A stretch of DNA of 47,736 bases from contig CAZBKO010000005.1 of the NCBI GenBank assembly GCA_964492545.1, forward strand, positions 1-47,736, written 5' to 3'. The notes under the pieces were generated by a model, which made no database searches, had not been told where the DNA came from, and worked only from the letters and a program-made list of their open reading frames with translations. Origin of the DNA: RGIG1934 sp964492545 (GTDB taxonomy: Bacteria > Bacillota > Clostridia > Lachnospirales > Lachnospiraceae). Made by a program: the position numbers and the translations under genes. This document shows, one piece after another, positions 22,224 to 32,228 of this stretch (its first letter is position 1; each line of letters opens with the position of its first letter).

Positions 22224-25200
22224 ATGAGATTAAGGAAGAGATTTATCGCGGGTATTCTTGCGGTTACTATGTCACTTGGGAATTGTGGATATGCAGTTAG
22301 AGCGGTCACTGAAGAAACAGCTTCACAGGCGCAGGCGGCTGCAGGTGCCGGAACAACGAATAAGAAATATGAGCCGTCACAGACACTCGCTTCAACAGCT
22401 AAGTATAAGGATGTAAACTATACATTTTTGAAAACCATTAAGTTTGGTACAACATACACGGGGGAGATTAACCTGACATACACCAACGTGAAGAGTATGA
22501 AAGAGAGTGAGTTATATAATCTTAAGGAAGGGGCAGTGGTTAGTACTAAGGGCTATTATAAAGCTAATGACGGTGGTGGAGCAGTATATAGTGTATCGTC
22601 GACTAAGACTGAAGGAGCTGTTTGCTTAGATAATGGCTTATATGCAAATCTGATACCGGATAAATATACAGATAATACAGGCACAACCTGGTATGTGACA
22701 AGTATTAAGCAGTATGGTGCGGTGGGAGATGGAGCAGCTGCAGAAAATGATTGCTTCTATTATAACTATGCGAGAATGTCAGAATATACGGCACAGCTTA
22801 ATGACGGAATTAGGGGAATTGCATATGTTCCTGAGGGAGAGTACAAATGTGATGACCAGATATTTATGTCATCAGAAAATATTAGTATAGTAGGTGATGG
22901 AGACAAAACCATATTATTTACGGATAATGATTATAGAAAAAATAGTGGATATTCCGAACATTTTTTTGCTATATGGGGCGGTAAGAATCTATATCTTGCA
23001 GATTTTGTTATAGAGGCAAGAGAAGTAGATTTGTATAATTATATGAGACAGTTTTCGCTAATATATGCATCGGATGTATATGTTGATAATGTGGATATGC
23101 TTATTCCGGAAGAATGTTATAATTGCTATTATTACGAAGATAAACAGTATTCTAATCTGTGCTGCTATACAGGTAATAAAAATATTACTGTGTATGGATG
23201 TAAGATGGTTCAGATGACAGGTACTTACCGAGGTGCCAATGTGGGAGTTCTGGATATCTGGTCAGCAGGTGAAGAAAATATTACGGTTATGAACTGCGAT
23301 ATATATGGAAATGCAAGGGATGAACAGATTGGTGTGTTTAGTACATACAAGGAAAGTGCATATGTTCATAATGTGGAATTTATTAATAATACTATCCACG
23401 CTTATCAGCCAAAGTATGTCGAGGTTGTGGGAAATGCAACTATGTGATTTACATTGGCATATCAGGATTCACATGATATCGACAATATACACATAGCAGG
23501 AAATCATTTTATAGTGGAATGTGATTCTAAGTTCATGACATTTGGTAAGATTAAGAATTGTGTAATTGAGGATAATATTATTGAGTTGAAATGTACATAT
23601 TCCACATGGTCAATTGGTTTGGAATCAAATACATATGTGGATGAAAAGGATGTTCTGGTAAAGCATAACGATATTGTTGTAACATCAGACGAAGGCAGAG
23701 GAAAGGGCAATCTCTTATCTGGAAACATAACCTTTGACAGTAACAGGGTATTTGCTGATCAGGAGATGCCATTTGGAATACAGGGCTCGAGGCTCATTAA
23801 TAACGAAATTATTTGTCTAAAACAGATAGGATATGTTTCTGCCAATGCAAATTGTATTGGAAATAATATAACGGTTTACAGAGGCTTTGGAAATTATGGT
23901 GGTGCATCCAATAACCAGGCGGCACTTCTAGGGGGGAAATCTGAAGAGGATACAGCAGAATATGAGTTTTGTAACAATGTAATATACAATTTTCAGCGTT
24001 CAGATACATCAGCTAATTTTCAGTCGTTATTAAGAATAGGTAACAGTAATTTTGGAAAGCTAACAGTGTCTGATAATAGATATTTTGCTCCAAATGTAAG
24101 ATATACAAAAGCTTCTAATCCCTAATGTGTTCAGGCAGATACAGATGAAAATGGTAAAATTTATTATCTTAGATTATTTAGGGCGGGAACTGTTTCAAAA
24201 CCTGTGGATGTATCAGGAAATATGCTGCAGGGTGTTATTACGGGTGGAGAGGCAGCCGGTTCAGATATAAACTATAGCAATAATACCATGTTGCCTTTTT
24301 CTAAAACATTAAGTGACACAGTCACCAGTGCGGTGGAAATTCGTTACAATGGAAAAACTGTCACTGACTTGACAACAACCAGTGGAACGGTAGATTTGAA
24401 TGATGTGGAATTCGTAGAAGTAACCGATGAAAATGGCAAGATTACAAGGAAAAGTGTTACTGATAAGAATGTCAAATGGTACACATCTGTGGAAGAAATT
24501 GGTACTGTTTCTGAATCGGGCATAGTTACAAGAAAGAAATATGGAACTGTCAAGGTGTATGCAGTACCCCTTGATGGAAGCACAGCATATGGAGAGTGCA
24601 GTCTTACATTTGAGAAAGCCAAAGCATCCGACATCAAAGGAGCAGATAGTATAACTCTTCAGCCCGGGCTAAAGAAATATGCGCAGTGCAGTGTTTTGCC
24701 GGAAAATGCCTCTCAGGAGCTTGTGTATTCATCATCAAATACATTAGTTGCAACAGTCAGTAAAGGTGGTCGAATCCAGGCTGTTTCTATTGGAGAGTGT
24801 GATATTACATGCTTAACCACAGATGGAAGTAATATTAAAAAGGTTATACACGTCACGGTGGAAAACAGCACAGTTAAAAAAATAACGCTTAATCAGTCGT
24901 GGAAGTATTTTAGCAATTCAGAGATTGGAAATAATTATCAGCTGAGCGTATCACAGTACTATCCGAGTGATGCAGTGAATAAGTCAATAAGCAGATGGGA
25001 AAGCACAAATGAGTCAGCAGCTACAGTTTCAAATACAGGTCTTGTTACGATAACAGGTGATTGTCAGGCAACAATTAAAGCATATTCATCAGACGGAAGC
25101 TGCTATGGAAAATGTAATATTTATGTTCAGCCGGACAAAGTCAGTGATTTGGTAATGACGGGAATAAGTGATACAACCGCATCAATAAGCTGGAGCCCTG

Positions 25201-27100
25201 TGGAAAACTGTGGTGGATATAATGTATATTTGTGGAATTCCACAGCTTTAGCATGGGAGGCTGTGAAGACTGATTATAATGATACATCATATACATTTAG
25301 AAATCTCACACCTGGTCAGAGTTACAAATATTGTGTAAAGGCATACGTTACTAATTGGTATACAAGTACACCAACAAGGTATGAAAGTGATAATTCAGAG
25401 ATAACAATAACCACGGATTCGTATGTAAGAGTATCATCTATATACAGTGAAGCAGATTATGTGACACTGATTACCGGAGCCGAGCCTATATGGACTTTTA
25501 ATGGACAGGAATTGAAGAACAAAACAATTTCAGTCAGCGCCAAACCTGGTAATACAGAAAATACAGAATTGGAGATTTCTATTGAAAATCCTGAAATGGC
25601 TACAATTGTCAGAACTGTGAATGCAGCAGACGGAAGCTATGAATTGTACATTAGGGGAGAACATGCAGGATATACAAATATTATTGTTAAGGCAAAGGAT
25701 GCAGGGGGATACATCAAAAAAATACCTGTAGGCATATTTGATAAATGCACAATTAACCAATTTAGCGGTCAAACTGCCTATGGAAATATTACACTATCTT
25801 TTAACGGATTGGACAATGAGGATGGAATAGACGGATATGTTATAAGACGTATTCAGGGGTACAGAAATGTGGAGCCAATATATATTCCAAAAACCGGAGA
25901 TAGTAAATATACATACACACTTTCATCAGGACTTGTTCCAGGTTCAACATATGGTTACCGGGTGTTTGTGTACAGTGAAAAAAATGGCATTTATTATGAG
26001 AGAAACCAATCGACTGTCAATGATTTGGTAATGCCTGAGACTGTGGCCGTAAGCAGCATTGATATTGGTGATAGTTCAAGAGAATTGGAAGCTCTGAAAG
26101 AAATTAACATAAGGGCAGTGATTTTGCCGGAAAATGCATCAGTTCAGGAATTGGATTGGATTATAGACAATGAAGAAATTGCACAGCTTACAAAGAAAAA
26201 GGATAGCCAGGGAAATTATTATGTAAACATAAGGGGATTATCAGATGGTACTGCTAATTTGAAGGCAATATCAAGAGATGGTTCGGGCACATATGCATCT
26301 TGTCAGATTGTTGTGTATAGCAGAAAGAGTCTGAAGGATAGGGGAATAACAGTGACTATGCCATCGACTGTGAATTATACAGGAAAGACAGTTTGTCCAT
26401 CAATAGTTATTAGAGATGGGACGAAGGTGCTAAAAAACAAAACTGATTACACGTTATCATTTTCAAATGCCATAAAACCTGGAAAAGCAAGTGTAACAGT
26501 TACAGGAATTGGAAAATATACAGGCACAATTATAAAGACATTTACTATTGTGAAAAAGGCGGCAGCTGTTAACAAGGTGGAAAGTAAGCTAATAGCTCCA
26601 AAATCAGTCAAGGCAGTCAATTCGATTAAGGGAATAACTGTCAGTTGGAAAAAGGTCAAAAATGCTTATGGATACTATATTTACAGAAAAACTAAAAGTG
26701 GAGCATTAAAAAGAATTGCGACAGTTAAGAGTGGCTCCACGGTGAAATATACTGATAAGAAGGCGGCAAATGGAAAGCAGTATTACTATTACGTTTCAGC
26801 ATACAGTAAGACTAAAAAGGTGGGTACAAAATCAAAGGCCGTAAAAGCGGTGCGTATTTCACGTTCCATAATCAGATCAGTTAAATTTAAGGCAAAAGGA
26901 AAAATGCAGGTTAGCTGGAGAAAAAACACAAAGGTAACCGGGTACCAGATAAAATATGTGTCAGGTTCAAAGGTTAGAACTGTTACAGTTAAAGGCTCTA
27001 GAAAAGTAAGCAGAGTGATAACCGGACTGAAGAAGGGCAAACTTATGGAAACATAAGGTCGCAAAGTTTGATATCTAAGGGGAAATATGAGTCTCTATGA
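22224..27100 (+). pseudogene. Large secreted pectate-lyase-like beta-helix/BIG2/FN3 protein, broken by two stops and a probable frameshift
   Basis: The ATG at 22224 has AAGGAG upstream and encodes a signal peptide. A Pectate_lyase_3-type beta-helix starts near residue 165 (SIKQYGAVGDG) and runs through two in-frame stops, TGA at 23445-23447 and TAA at 24123-24125; the same frame stays open on either side with helix-like repeats continuing. After the helix come BIG2 domains, FN3 domains and a YTG-type Ig-like domain. Near 27039 the frame appears to lose one A in GGCAAACTT: the next frame reads GKTYGNIRSQ, like the expected FN3 strand, and ends at 27100, whereas the open frame stops at 27056. 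All lesions together point to decay; as written the product would be a 407-residue fragment. Sequencing error is the alternative. Confidence 0.8.
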
Positions 27101-27110
27101 TGGATCAACT

Positions 27111-27149
27111 GCAATATGACAGATAATACATTTGTCATATTGCTTTTTT
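27111..27149 (+). terminator. Intrinsic terminator after the broken beta-helix gene
   Basis: GCAATATGAC (27111-27120) pairs perfectly with GTCATATTGC (27134-27143), followed by six Ts (27144-27149). Confidence 0.85.
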
Positions 27150-27150
27150 G

Positions 27151-27175
27151 TTTATAGAAATTGCATTTCTATAAA
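27151..27175. repeat. Inverted repeat in the leader of the GLUG protein gene
   Basis: TTTATAGAAA (27151-27160) and TTTCTATAAA (27166-27175) are perfect inverted copies around five bases. It directly follows the upstream terminator and precedes the next gene by 33 bases, so it may be an operator or a leader hairpin. No clear promoter is seen in this gap. Confidence 0.7.
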
Positions 27176-27208
27176 TAGAAAAGCGTTTATCACGAAAAGA
27201 GAATATTA

Positions 27209-30200
27209 ATGAGATTAGTTAAAATTGCTAAGAAAGCTACCGCATATGTGTTAAGTGCGGCGATGGTATTTGGTATGATACCGGGCATGGGGCTGCCGGA
27301 AATAACAGCCTATGCTGATAATGGAACAGGAGAGGAAGCTGAACCACTTGAGAAGTGGTCAGATTGGGGAAACTATGATGTTTCATGGTTCAAAGGTGAC
27401 GAAGGTACATATACTTTGTATACAGCAGAGGAGCTTGCAGGATTTGCATATCTTGTAAACGTTAATGGATATCATTTTGAGAATTCGACAATTAAGCTTG
27501 CAAATAATATTGATTTATCAGGAAAATATTGGGATGCAATTGGTTCATATGATTATCCATTTTTAGGAAGCTTCGATGGACAGGGCCATGTTATTTCAGG
27601 GATGACAATAGTACTTATGAATATTAGTCAATATGGTATGCATGATACAGGATTATTTGGATATATTGGCAGTGGAACTGAAGTTAGCAGCTCCCCAATA
27701 TATAACACACACAAGATATGTAATATCGGTATTGAAAATTTTAGTATCGAGGGAGATGCTATATATAATGCTGGCGGACTTGCGGGAACTGTAAGAAATG
27801 CCAACATCTATAACTGTTATTCCGTGGGTTCAATAGACGATGGAGATAGAGAAGGCGGTCTTATTGGATATGCGTACGCAGCTAACATAAACAACTGCTA
27901 TTCAGTGGCAGATATTAATTTTGCCACCACAAATACAAGCTATAAGGGTGGATTCATAGGAAAAGCAGAATGTACGCTGCTTGCATCATGCTATTCAGCA
28001 GGAACTAATTCAGGTGAGAGAACATTATTTGTAGGCGATATAGATGCTGCCGCATTTAGAAATTGCGTATACTTTGATTCTCAGGAGGATGTGGTAGCAC
28101 CAGATTGTGTTCCGGGCGTTGGAGGATATTGGTCAATGGATGGAATACTTACCAGGTATTCAACACGTGAAGCTGGTGGAATCGATACACAGGCAGAGCT
28201 TGTTGAATGGCTGAATAGCAGTCTTGACAGAACAGATACAGAGTTTTCGGGGATGCTTCCAAGTGTTCAGGAATGTCGAGGCAGTGTTGCGGCAAATTTG
28301 ACGCCTTACATAGCAGGTACAACAACTCCTAAATTTACAACAAAGCAGCTTTATTATCCTGAGAGCTGGACAGATGAAGGAAATTATGATACTTCATGGT
28401 ATTCAAATACGAATAAGGTTTACTATATTTCAAATGCAGCTGAGCTTGCAGGAGTCGCATATTTAAGCAATGCTACGGATGAAACATTTGAGGGATGTAC
28501 CATTTATCTTGATAGTGACATTGACCTTGAAGGAAAAGACTGGAAACCAATTTCAAATTACTGTGGAAATTTTGATGGACAGAATCATGTGATTAAGAAT
28601 TTGAAGATTGATGGCCATTATTATAGTTATTCAGAAACCGGGTTATTCGGTGCAGTTTATTCCAGCGATGACGAGTATATGCCTGCATCACGTATTTCGA
28701 ACATTGGTATAGTAAATGCTGACGTATATGGAAAAAAAGCCAGTGGAATTCTTGTGGGAGAAGCGGAAGGAGTTCAGATATTAAACTGTTATACTACCGG
28801 AAAAATTGAAAATGGTGTAAAGATTGGTGGTTTAATAGGAGAAGTATTAAGTTCAGATGTGCGTAACTGTTATTCACTGGCAACCGTTTTAGATTCATAT
28901 GATTATGTAGGTGGATTAGTAGGATATCTGTATATGACTAACATCCAAAATTCATATTATGCCGGTGAAATGGAAATATATGAGAGAAGAGGATTATTTG
29001 TAGGAGAATTAAGTAATTCAGGATCCCTTAACTGCTATTATGATGATATAAATAACACAGAGGTTGAAGGCAGCTATGGTGTGGGGGCATACTATTCATT
29101 ACAAGCAGCACCAGTTGCAATGTCGAATCTTAAGACTCCACTGGGAAGTACATTGTGTAGTGCATTAAACGATTTTAGTATGATTACGTTTTATGATGAT
29201 ATGCCAAAGATTACAACAGAGATGCTATGCAAATATAAGCTAACAGCTGGTTCTGTATATCCAATATTTGGTAATGAAGTTGCGAAAAAAGTACAAACAA
29301 TTACAGGAACGACCACATATAATAAAATCTATGGAAATGGTCAGTTTACATTAAATGCAAAAACCAATGGCGATGGAATGTTAACATATGTATCGTCAGA
29401 TTCTTCGGTTGCGTCAGTTGACACAAAGGGAAAGGTTACAATTAAAAAGGCAGGAAAGGCTGTAATAACAGTATCTGCACCAGAGACAGAGATATATACA
29501 GCTGCATCATTAAAGATTACTATAAATGTTTCAAAGAGGAGTATTTCGGGAGCAAAGGTTTCAATATCTTCCAGCACATATGCTTACACAGGAAGCAATA
29601 TCAATCCTGCTGCAACTGTTACATTATCAGGTAAAAAGCTAGTAAACGGCAGAGATTATAAGGTTAAGTTTTCCAATAACGAAAATATTGGAACAGCAAC
29701 ATTAACAGTAACTGCCATAGGCAATTACACAGGTACGGCAAAGACAACATTTACTATTATTCCACGTACTATTAGGGCTATAATTTTAAGGGCGTCAAGA
29801 ACAACAGTTACACTGGATTGGAAAATAACATTTGGAGATATAACCGGATACATTGTATACAGATACAATACCAAGACAAGAAAGTATGATAAGATAAAAG
29901 TAATTAACAATCCTATGACACATACCTTCACTGACACTAAGCTGAAGTCAGGAAAAAATTATTCTTATAAGGTTTCAGCATATAAAATGGTTAACAATAA
30001 GAAGATTGAAGGAAAACATTCTACTCTGTTAAGAGCTTGTACGGCACCAAATGCCATAAAGCCTTCCACAAGTGTTAAGAAGAAAAGTGTAAAGCTTTCA
30101 TGGAAGAAGACATCGGGTGCAACCGGTTACAAGGTGTATTATAAGAAGTCTAATTCAAGTAAATGGACTTTGCTTAGAACAACTGCATCGGCAGGATACA

Positions 30201-30313
30201 CTAAGTCAGGACTCAAAGCAGGAACATATTATTTCAGAGTGGATTCTTATAGAAAAACAGGTTCGTGTGTTGCTACTACAACAGGGGGAAATAAAAAGGT
30301 TGTAATAAAATAG
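27209..30313 (+). CDS. Large secreted protein with two GLUG solenoid modules, BIG2 and FN3 domains
   Basis: A 1034-residue exported protein with a signal peptide (about 1-36). Two similar modules of about 300 residues begin near 48 (WSDWGNYDxSW) and 384 (WTDEGNYDTSW). Each starts with a NIDLSGKxW...FDGQGHVI block and continues with GLUG-type repeats (GGLAG/GGLIGY...NCYSxG), a beta-solenoid. Then come a BIG2 domain (about 705-780), a YTG-type Ig-like domain (about 785-852) and two FN3 domains (about 855-1030). GLUG repeats occur in some adhesins and proteases, but no catalytic motif is visible. There is no sorting signal, so it may be secreted or bound to the wall by the terminal domains. The tail matches in type that of the broken gene upstream. 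Confidence 0.85.
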   Translation: MRLVKIAKKATAYVLSAAMVFGMIPGMGLPEITAYADNGTGEEAEPLEKWSDWGNYDVSWFKGDEGTYTLYTAEELAGFAYLVNVNGYHFENSTIKLANNIDLSGKYWDAIGSYDYPFLGSFDGQGHVISGMTIVLMNISQYGMHDTGLFGYIGSGTEVSSSPIYNTHKICNIGIENFSIEGDAIYNAGGLAGTVRNANIYNCYSVGSIDDGDREGGLIGYAYAANINNCYSVADINFATTNTSYKGGFIGKAECTLLASCYSAGTNSGERTLFVGDIDAAAFRNCVYFDSQEDVVAPDCVPGVGGYWSMDGILTRYSTREAGGIDTQAELVEWLNSSLDRTDTEFSGMLPSVQECRGSVAANLTPYIAGTTTPKFTTKQLYYPESWTDEGNYDTSWYSNTNKVYYISNAAELAGVAYLSNATDETFEGCTIYLDSDIDLEGKDWKPISNYCGNFDGQNHVIKNLKIDGHYYSYSETGLFGAVYSSDDEYMPASRISNIGIVNADVYGKKASGILVGEAEGVQILNCYTTGKIENGVKIGGLIGEVLSSDVRNCYSLATVLDSYDYVGGLVGYLYMTNIQNSYYAGEMEIYERRGLFVGELSNSGSLNCYYDDINNTEVEGSYGVGAYYSLQAAPVAMSNLKTPLGSTLCSALNDFSMITFYDDMPKITTEMLCKYKLTAGSVYPIFGNEVAKKVQTITGTTTYNKIYGNGQFTLNAKTNGDGMLTYVSSDSSVASVDTKGKVTIKKAGKAVITVSAPETEIYTAASLKITINVSKRSISGAKVSISSSTYAYTGSNINPAATVTLSGKKLVNGRDYKVKFSNNENIGTATLTVTAIGNYTGTAKTTFTIIPRTIRAIILRASRTTVTLDWKITFGDITGYIVYRYNTKTRKYDKIKVINNPMTHTFTDTKLKSGKNYSYKVSAYKMVNNKKIEGKHSTLLRACTAPNAIKPSTSVKKKSVKLSWKKTSGATGYKVYYKKSNSSKWTLLRTTASAGYTKSGLKAGTYYFRVDSYRKTGSCVATTTGGNKKVVIK

Positions 30314-30409
30314 CTATATAAAATAGTACGACTTTTGTAAAACAATTGAAATATAATCTTTAAACATAAGTAATGGCATATTATGGATAATTGTGATAGC
30401 ATATGTGCA

Positions 30410-30433
30410 GACATTAGGAAGAGCCTAAATGTC
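30410..30433 (+). repeat. Hairpin just before the transglutaminase ribosome site
   Basis: GACATTAGG (30410-30418) and CCTAAATGTC (30424-30433) form an inverted repeat with one bulged base and a short loop. It ends seven bases before the GGAGG of the next gene and could affect its translation. Being followed by purines, it is not an intrinsic terminator. Confidence 0.55.
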
Positions 30434-30450
30434 AAGAACGGAGGATGTTT

Positions 30451-31539
30451 ATGAAAAGGTTATTATTATCAGTTGTAGGTGTTGTACTTAGTGCAGCATT
30501 AATTGCAGGAGTTGGATTTAGTTCAGTAATTGGATATAAGTCATTGAAGAAAATCGATGAGCTTCAGGACAAATTCACTGCAATGGAAGAGGAAGAAAAA
30601 AGCAAGGAAACACAGGGAAGTCAGTATGTGGTAATTGGAAGTCAGTATGAAATTATTGATACATCGGCAATATCAGATGCATACATAAGTGGCGATGACT
30701 CAAAGCTAACAGATGACAAGGACAAGGAAACTTTAAAGATTGCATCGGACCTTTTAGCCAAAATAACAAAGGGAAAGAAGAGCAATTATGAAAAGGAATT
30801 AGCCATACATGATTGGATGGCAGAAAATATCAAGTTTGATGATTCGTCACTGGCAGCAATTCCGGGTTCGACAGAATTTGTATACAAACCATATGGAGTC
30901 CTTAAGTACAAAAACGCCGTATGCGTTGGATACGCAACAACATTCAAATTACTTATGAATATGCTTGGAATGGACTGCATGGTTGTACATGATAAAGATC
31001 TTTCACATTCATGGGATTTGGTGGAGCTGGAAAAGGATCAATGGTACTATGTTGATGTGACCTTCGATGCCGATAGCACAGGAGCAAAGCATTTGAATTT
31101 CAATGTAACAAAAGACGTGTTTGCTAACACGCATGATTTCTACGCAGATGGCCTGCCTTTGGCAAATTCAACAGAATATAATTATGCAGTACAGAACGCA
31201 GTTTCAGAGAATGACCTTATGAAGGTTCCGAAGCTGATTAAGAATACAATCGACAAGAAGAAAAATGAGATATATATTAACTTCGGACAGCTGTCAACAG
31301 ACAAGGTTCAGGAAGTCAGCGATGTAATGACTACGATAAGTGATAGAATTTCATCAAATAGCGGAACAGTTTATTCAGAGATTTCATCAGCATCAGCAGC
31401 AAATGGAGATATTATTTTTGGCCTTGTATTTACTAAAACAGATGCTGGTGCAGGGGATGTACCGGCAACCGACAATGAAGAACTCAATCAGCTTATCACA
31501 CAGCTATTTGGCGAGAGCTACACAGAAGGAATGGAATAA
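30451..31539 (+). CDS. Membrane-anchored transglutaminase-like protein
   Basis: A 362-residue protein with an N-terminal hydrophobic helix (about 5-27), a helical linker, and a transglutaminase-like core. Catalytic residues are C158 in AVCVGYATTF, the His in LSHSWDLVEL (about 187) and the Asp in YYVDVTFD (about 201), the Cys-His-Asp triad. In bacteria this fold acts as a protease or peptide-linking enzyme at the cell surface, and the helix suggests an outward-facing domain. The C-terminal 110 residues are not recognised. ATG 30451 has GGAGG at 30440-30444; a Met six bases upstream overlaps the site. It is followed five bases later by a lipoprotein gene. Confidence 0.85.
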   Translation: MKRLLLSVVGVVLSAALIAGVGFSSVIGYKSLKKIDELQDKFTAMEEEEKSKETQGSQYVVIGSQYEIIDTSAISDAYISGDDSKLTDDKDKETLKIASDLLAKITKGKKSNYEKELAIHDWMAENIKFDDSSLAAIPGSTEFVYKPYGVLKYKNAVCVGYATTFKLLMNMLGMDCMVVHDKDLSHSWDLVELEKDQWYYVDVTFDADSTGAKHLNFNVTKDVFANTHDFYADGLPLANSTEYNYAVQNAVSENDLMKVPKLIKNTIDKKKNEIYINFGQLSTDKVQEVSDVMTTISDRISSNSGTVYSEISSASAANGDIIFGLVFTKTDAGAGDVPATDNEELNQLITQLFGESYTEGME

Positions 31540-31544
31540 AATAT

Positions 31545-32054
31545 ATGAAAAAGAAAGCGTTAATTGTATGTTTATTGTGTTGCATATGCGTGGCCGCACT
31601 GGCAGCCTGCAGTAAGAAAACAGATACCAAAAAAGATGGTGCAAAAGCCGATGTTGACTTGAAAAAGCTGATTACAGCAATGGAGGATGGCTCAAAGGAT
31701 TTTCCGGACGGAGAATCACTGTATACCGGCGATAAGGATGATAAAAAGTGGTTCGAGTATCTGTGCGATTTTGACTACGATAAAATAGAAGAATATGGAA
31801 TATCCTATGCAGTAAACAGTACGGCCGATGAAATATTTGTTATAAGATTAAACAGCTCAGCAGATGTGGACGAAATGAGAGCTTCTCTTGAAAAGAGAAA
31901 AGAAAGCAGAAAGACAACATTTAACACATATGCTCCTGAAGAGGTTGCAAAAATTGATTCAGCACTAATCACATCCTATAGAAATATTGTGGCATTTGTA
32001 ATTGCAAAAGACACAGAAGGTGCACAGGAAGCATTTTCGCAAGCATTTAAGTAA
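31545..32054 (+). CDS. DUF4358 lipoprotein
   Basis: A 169-residue protein with a lipoprotein signal peptide whose lipobox LAAC puts the modified Cys at residue 22. The rest matches the DUF4358 pattern: a YGIxYAVNSTADEIFVIRL-like strand and a late helix (EEVAKIDSALITSYRNIVAFVIA). Function is unknown. Its start is five bases after the transglutaminase-like gene, so the two are co-transcribed. Confidence 0.85.
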   Translation: MKKKALIVCLLCCICVAALAACSKKTDTKKDGAKADVDLKKLITAMEDGSKDFPDGESLYTGDKDDKKWFEYLCDFDYDKIEEYGISYAVNSTADEIFVIRLNSSADVDEMRASLEKRKESRKTTFNTYAPEEVAKIDSALITSYRNIVAFVIAKDTEGAQEAFSQAFK

Positions 32055-32065
32055 AAATATGAGAT

Positions 32066-32126
32066 AAAAAAGGACTATGATTTACCTATGTTTTGTATTA
32101 AAATATAGGTATCGTAGTCTTTTTTA
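32066..32126 (+). terminator. Terminator after the DUF4358 gene
   Basis: A long hairpin pairs about 32067-32094 with 32100-32125, with a few bulges, and ends in six Ts at 32120-32125. It lies 12 bases after the stop codon. Confidence 0.8.
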
Positions 32127-32159
32127 ATTGATAGACTAACTACGTCCTATCAATTAAAA
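32122..32159. repeat. 13-base inverted repeat upstream of the WYL regulator gene
   Basis: TTTTAATTGATAG (32122-32134) and CTATCAATTAAAA (32147-32159) are perfect inverted copies separated by twelve bases. It lies between the previous terminator and the WYL regulator gene, where a dimeric regulator could bind; self-regulation is inference. Confidence 0.7.
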
Positions 32160-32228
32160 ATGCTCCGTGGGATGTGCACAAATTCGTAAGAAAAATGCCA
32201 CTTTGTATTGAGTTTGAAAGGAAAAAAT

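Noticed and set aside
3402..24125. Genome-wide stop-codon recoding or selenocysteine as an explanation for in-frame stops
   Set aside because: TAG, TGA and TAA are each affected once, the neighbouring genes use them as normal stops, and no SECIS-like hairpin was seen after the TGA.
26800..30313. LPXTG-type sorting signals on the two large BIG2/FN3 proteins
   Set aside because: Neither C-terminus shows the motif plus hydrophobic helix plus basic tail; only the CnaB adhesin does.
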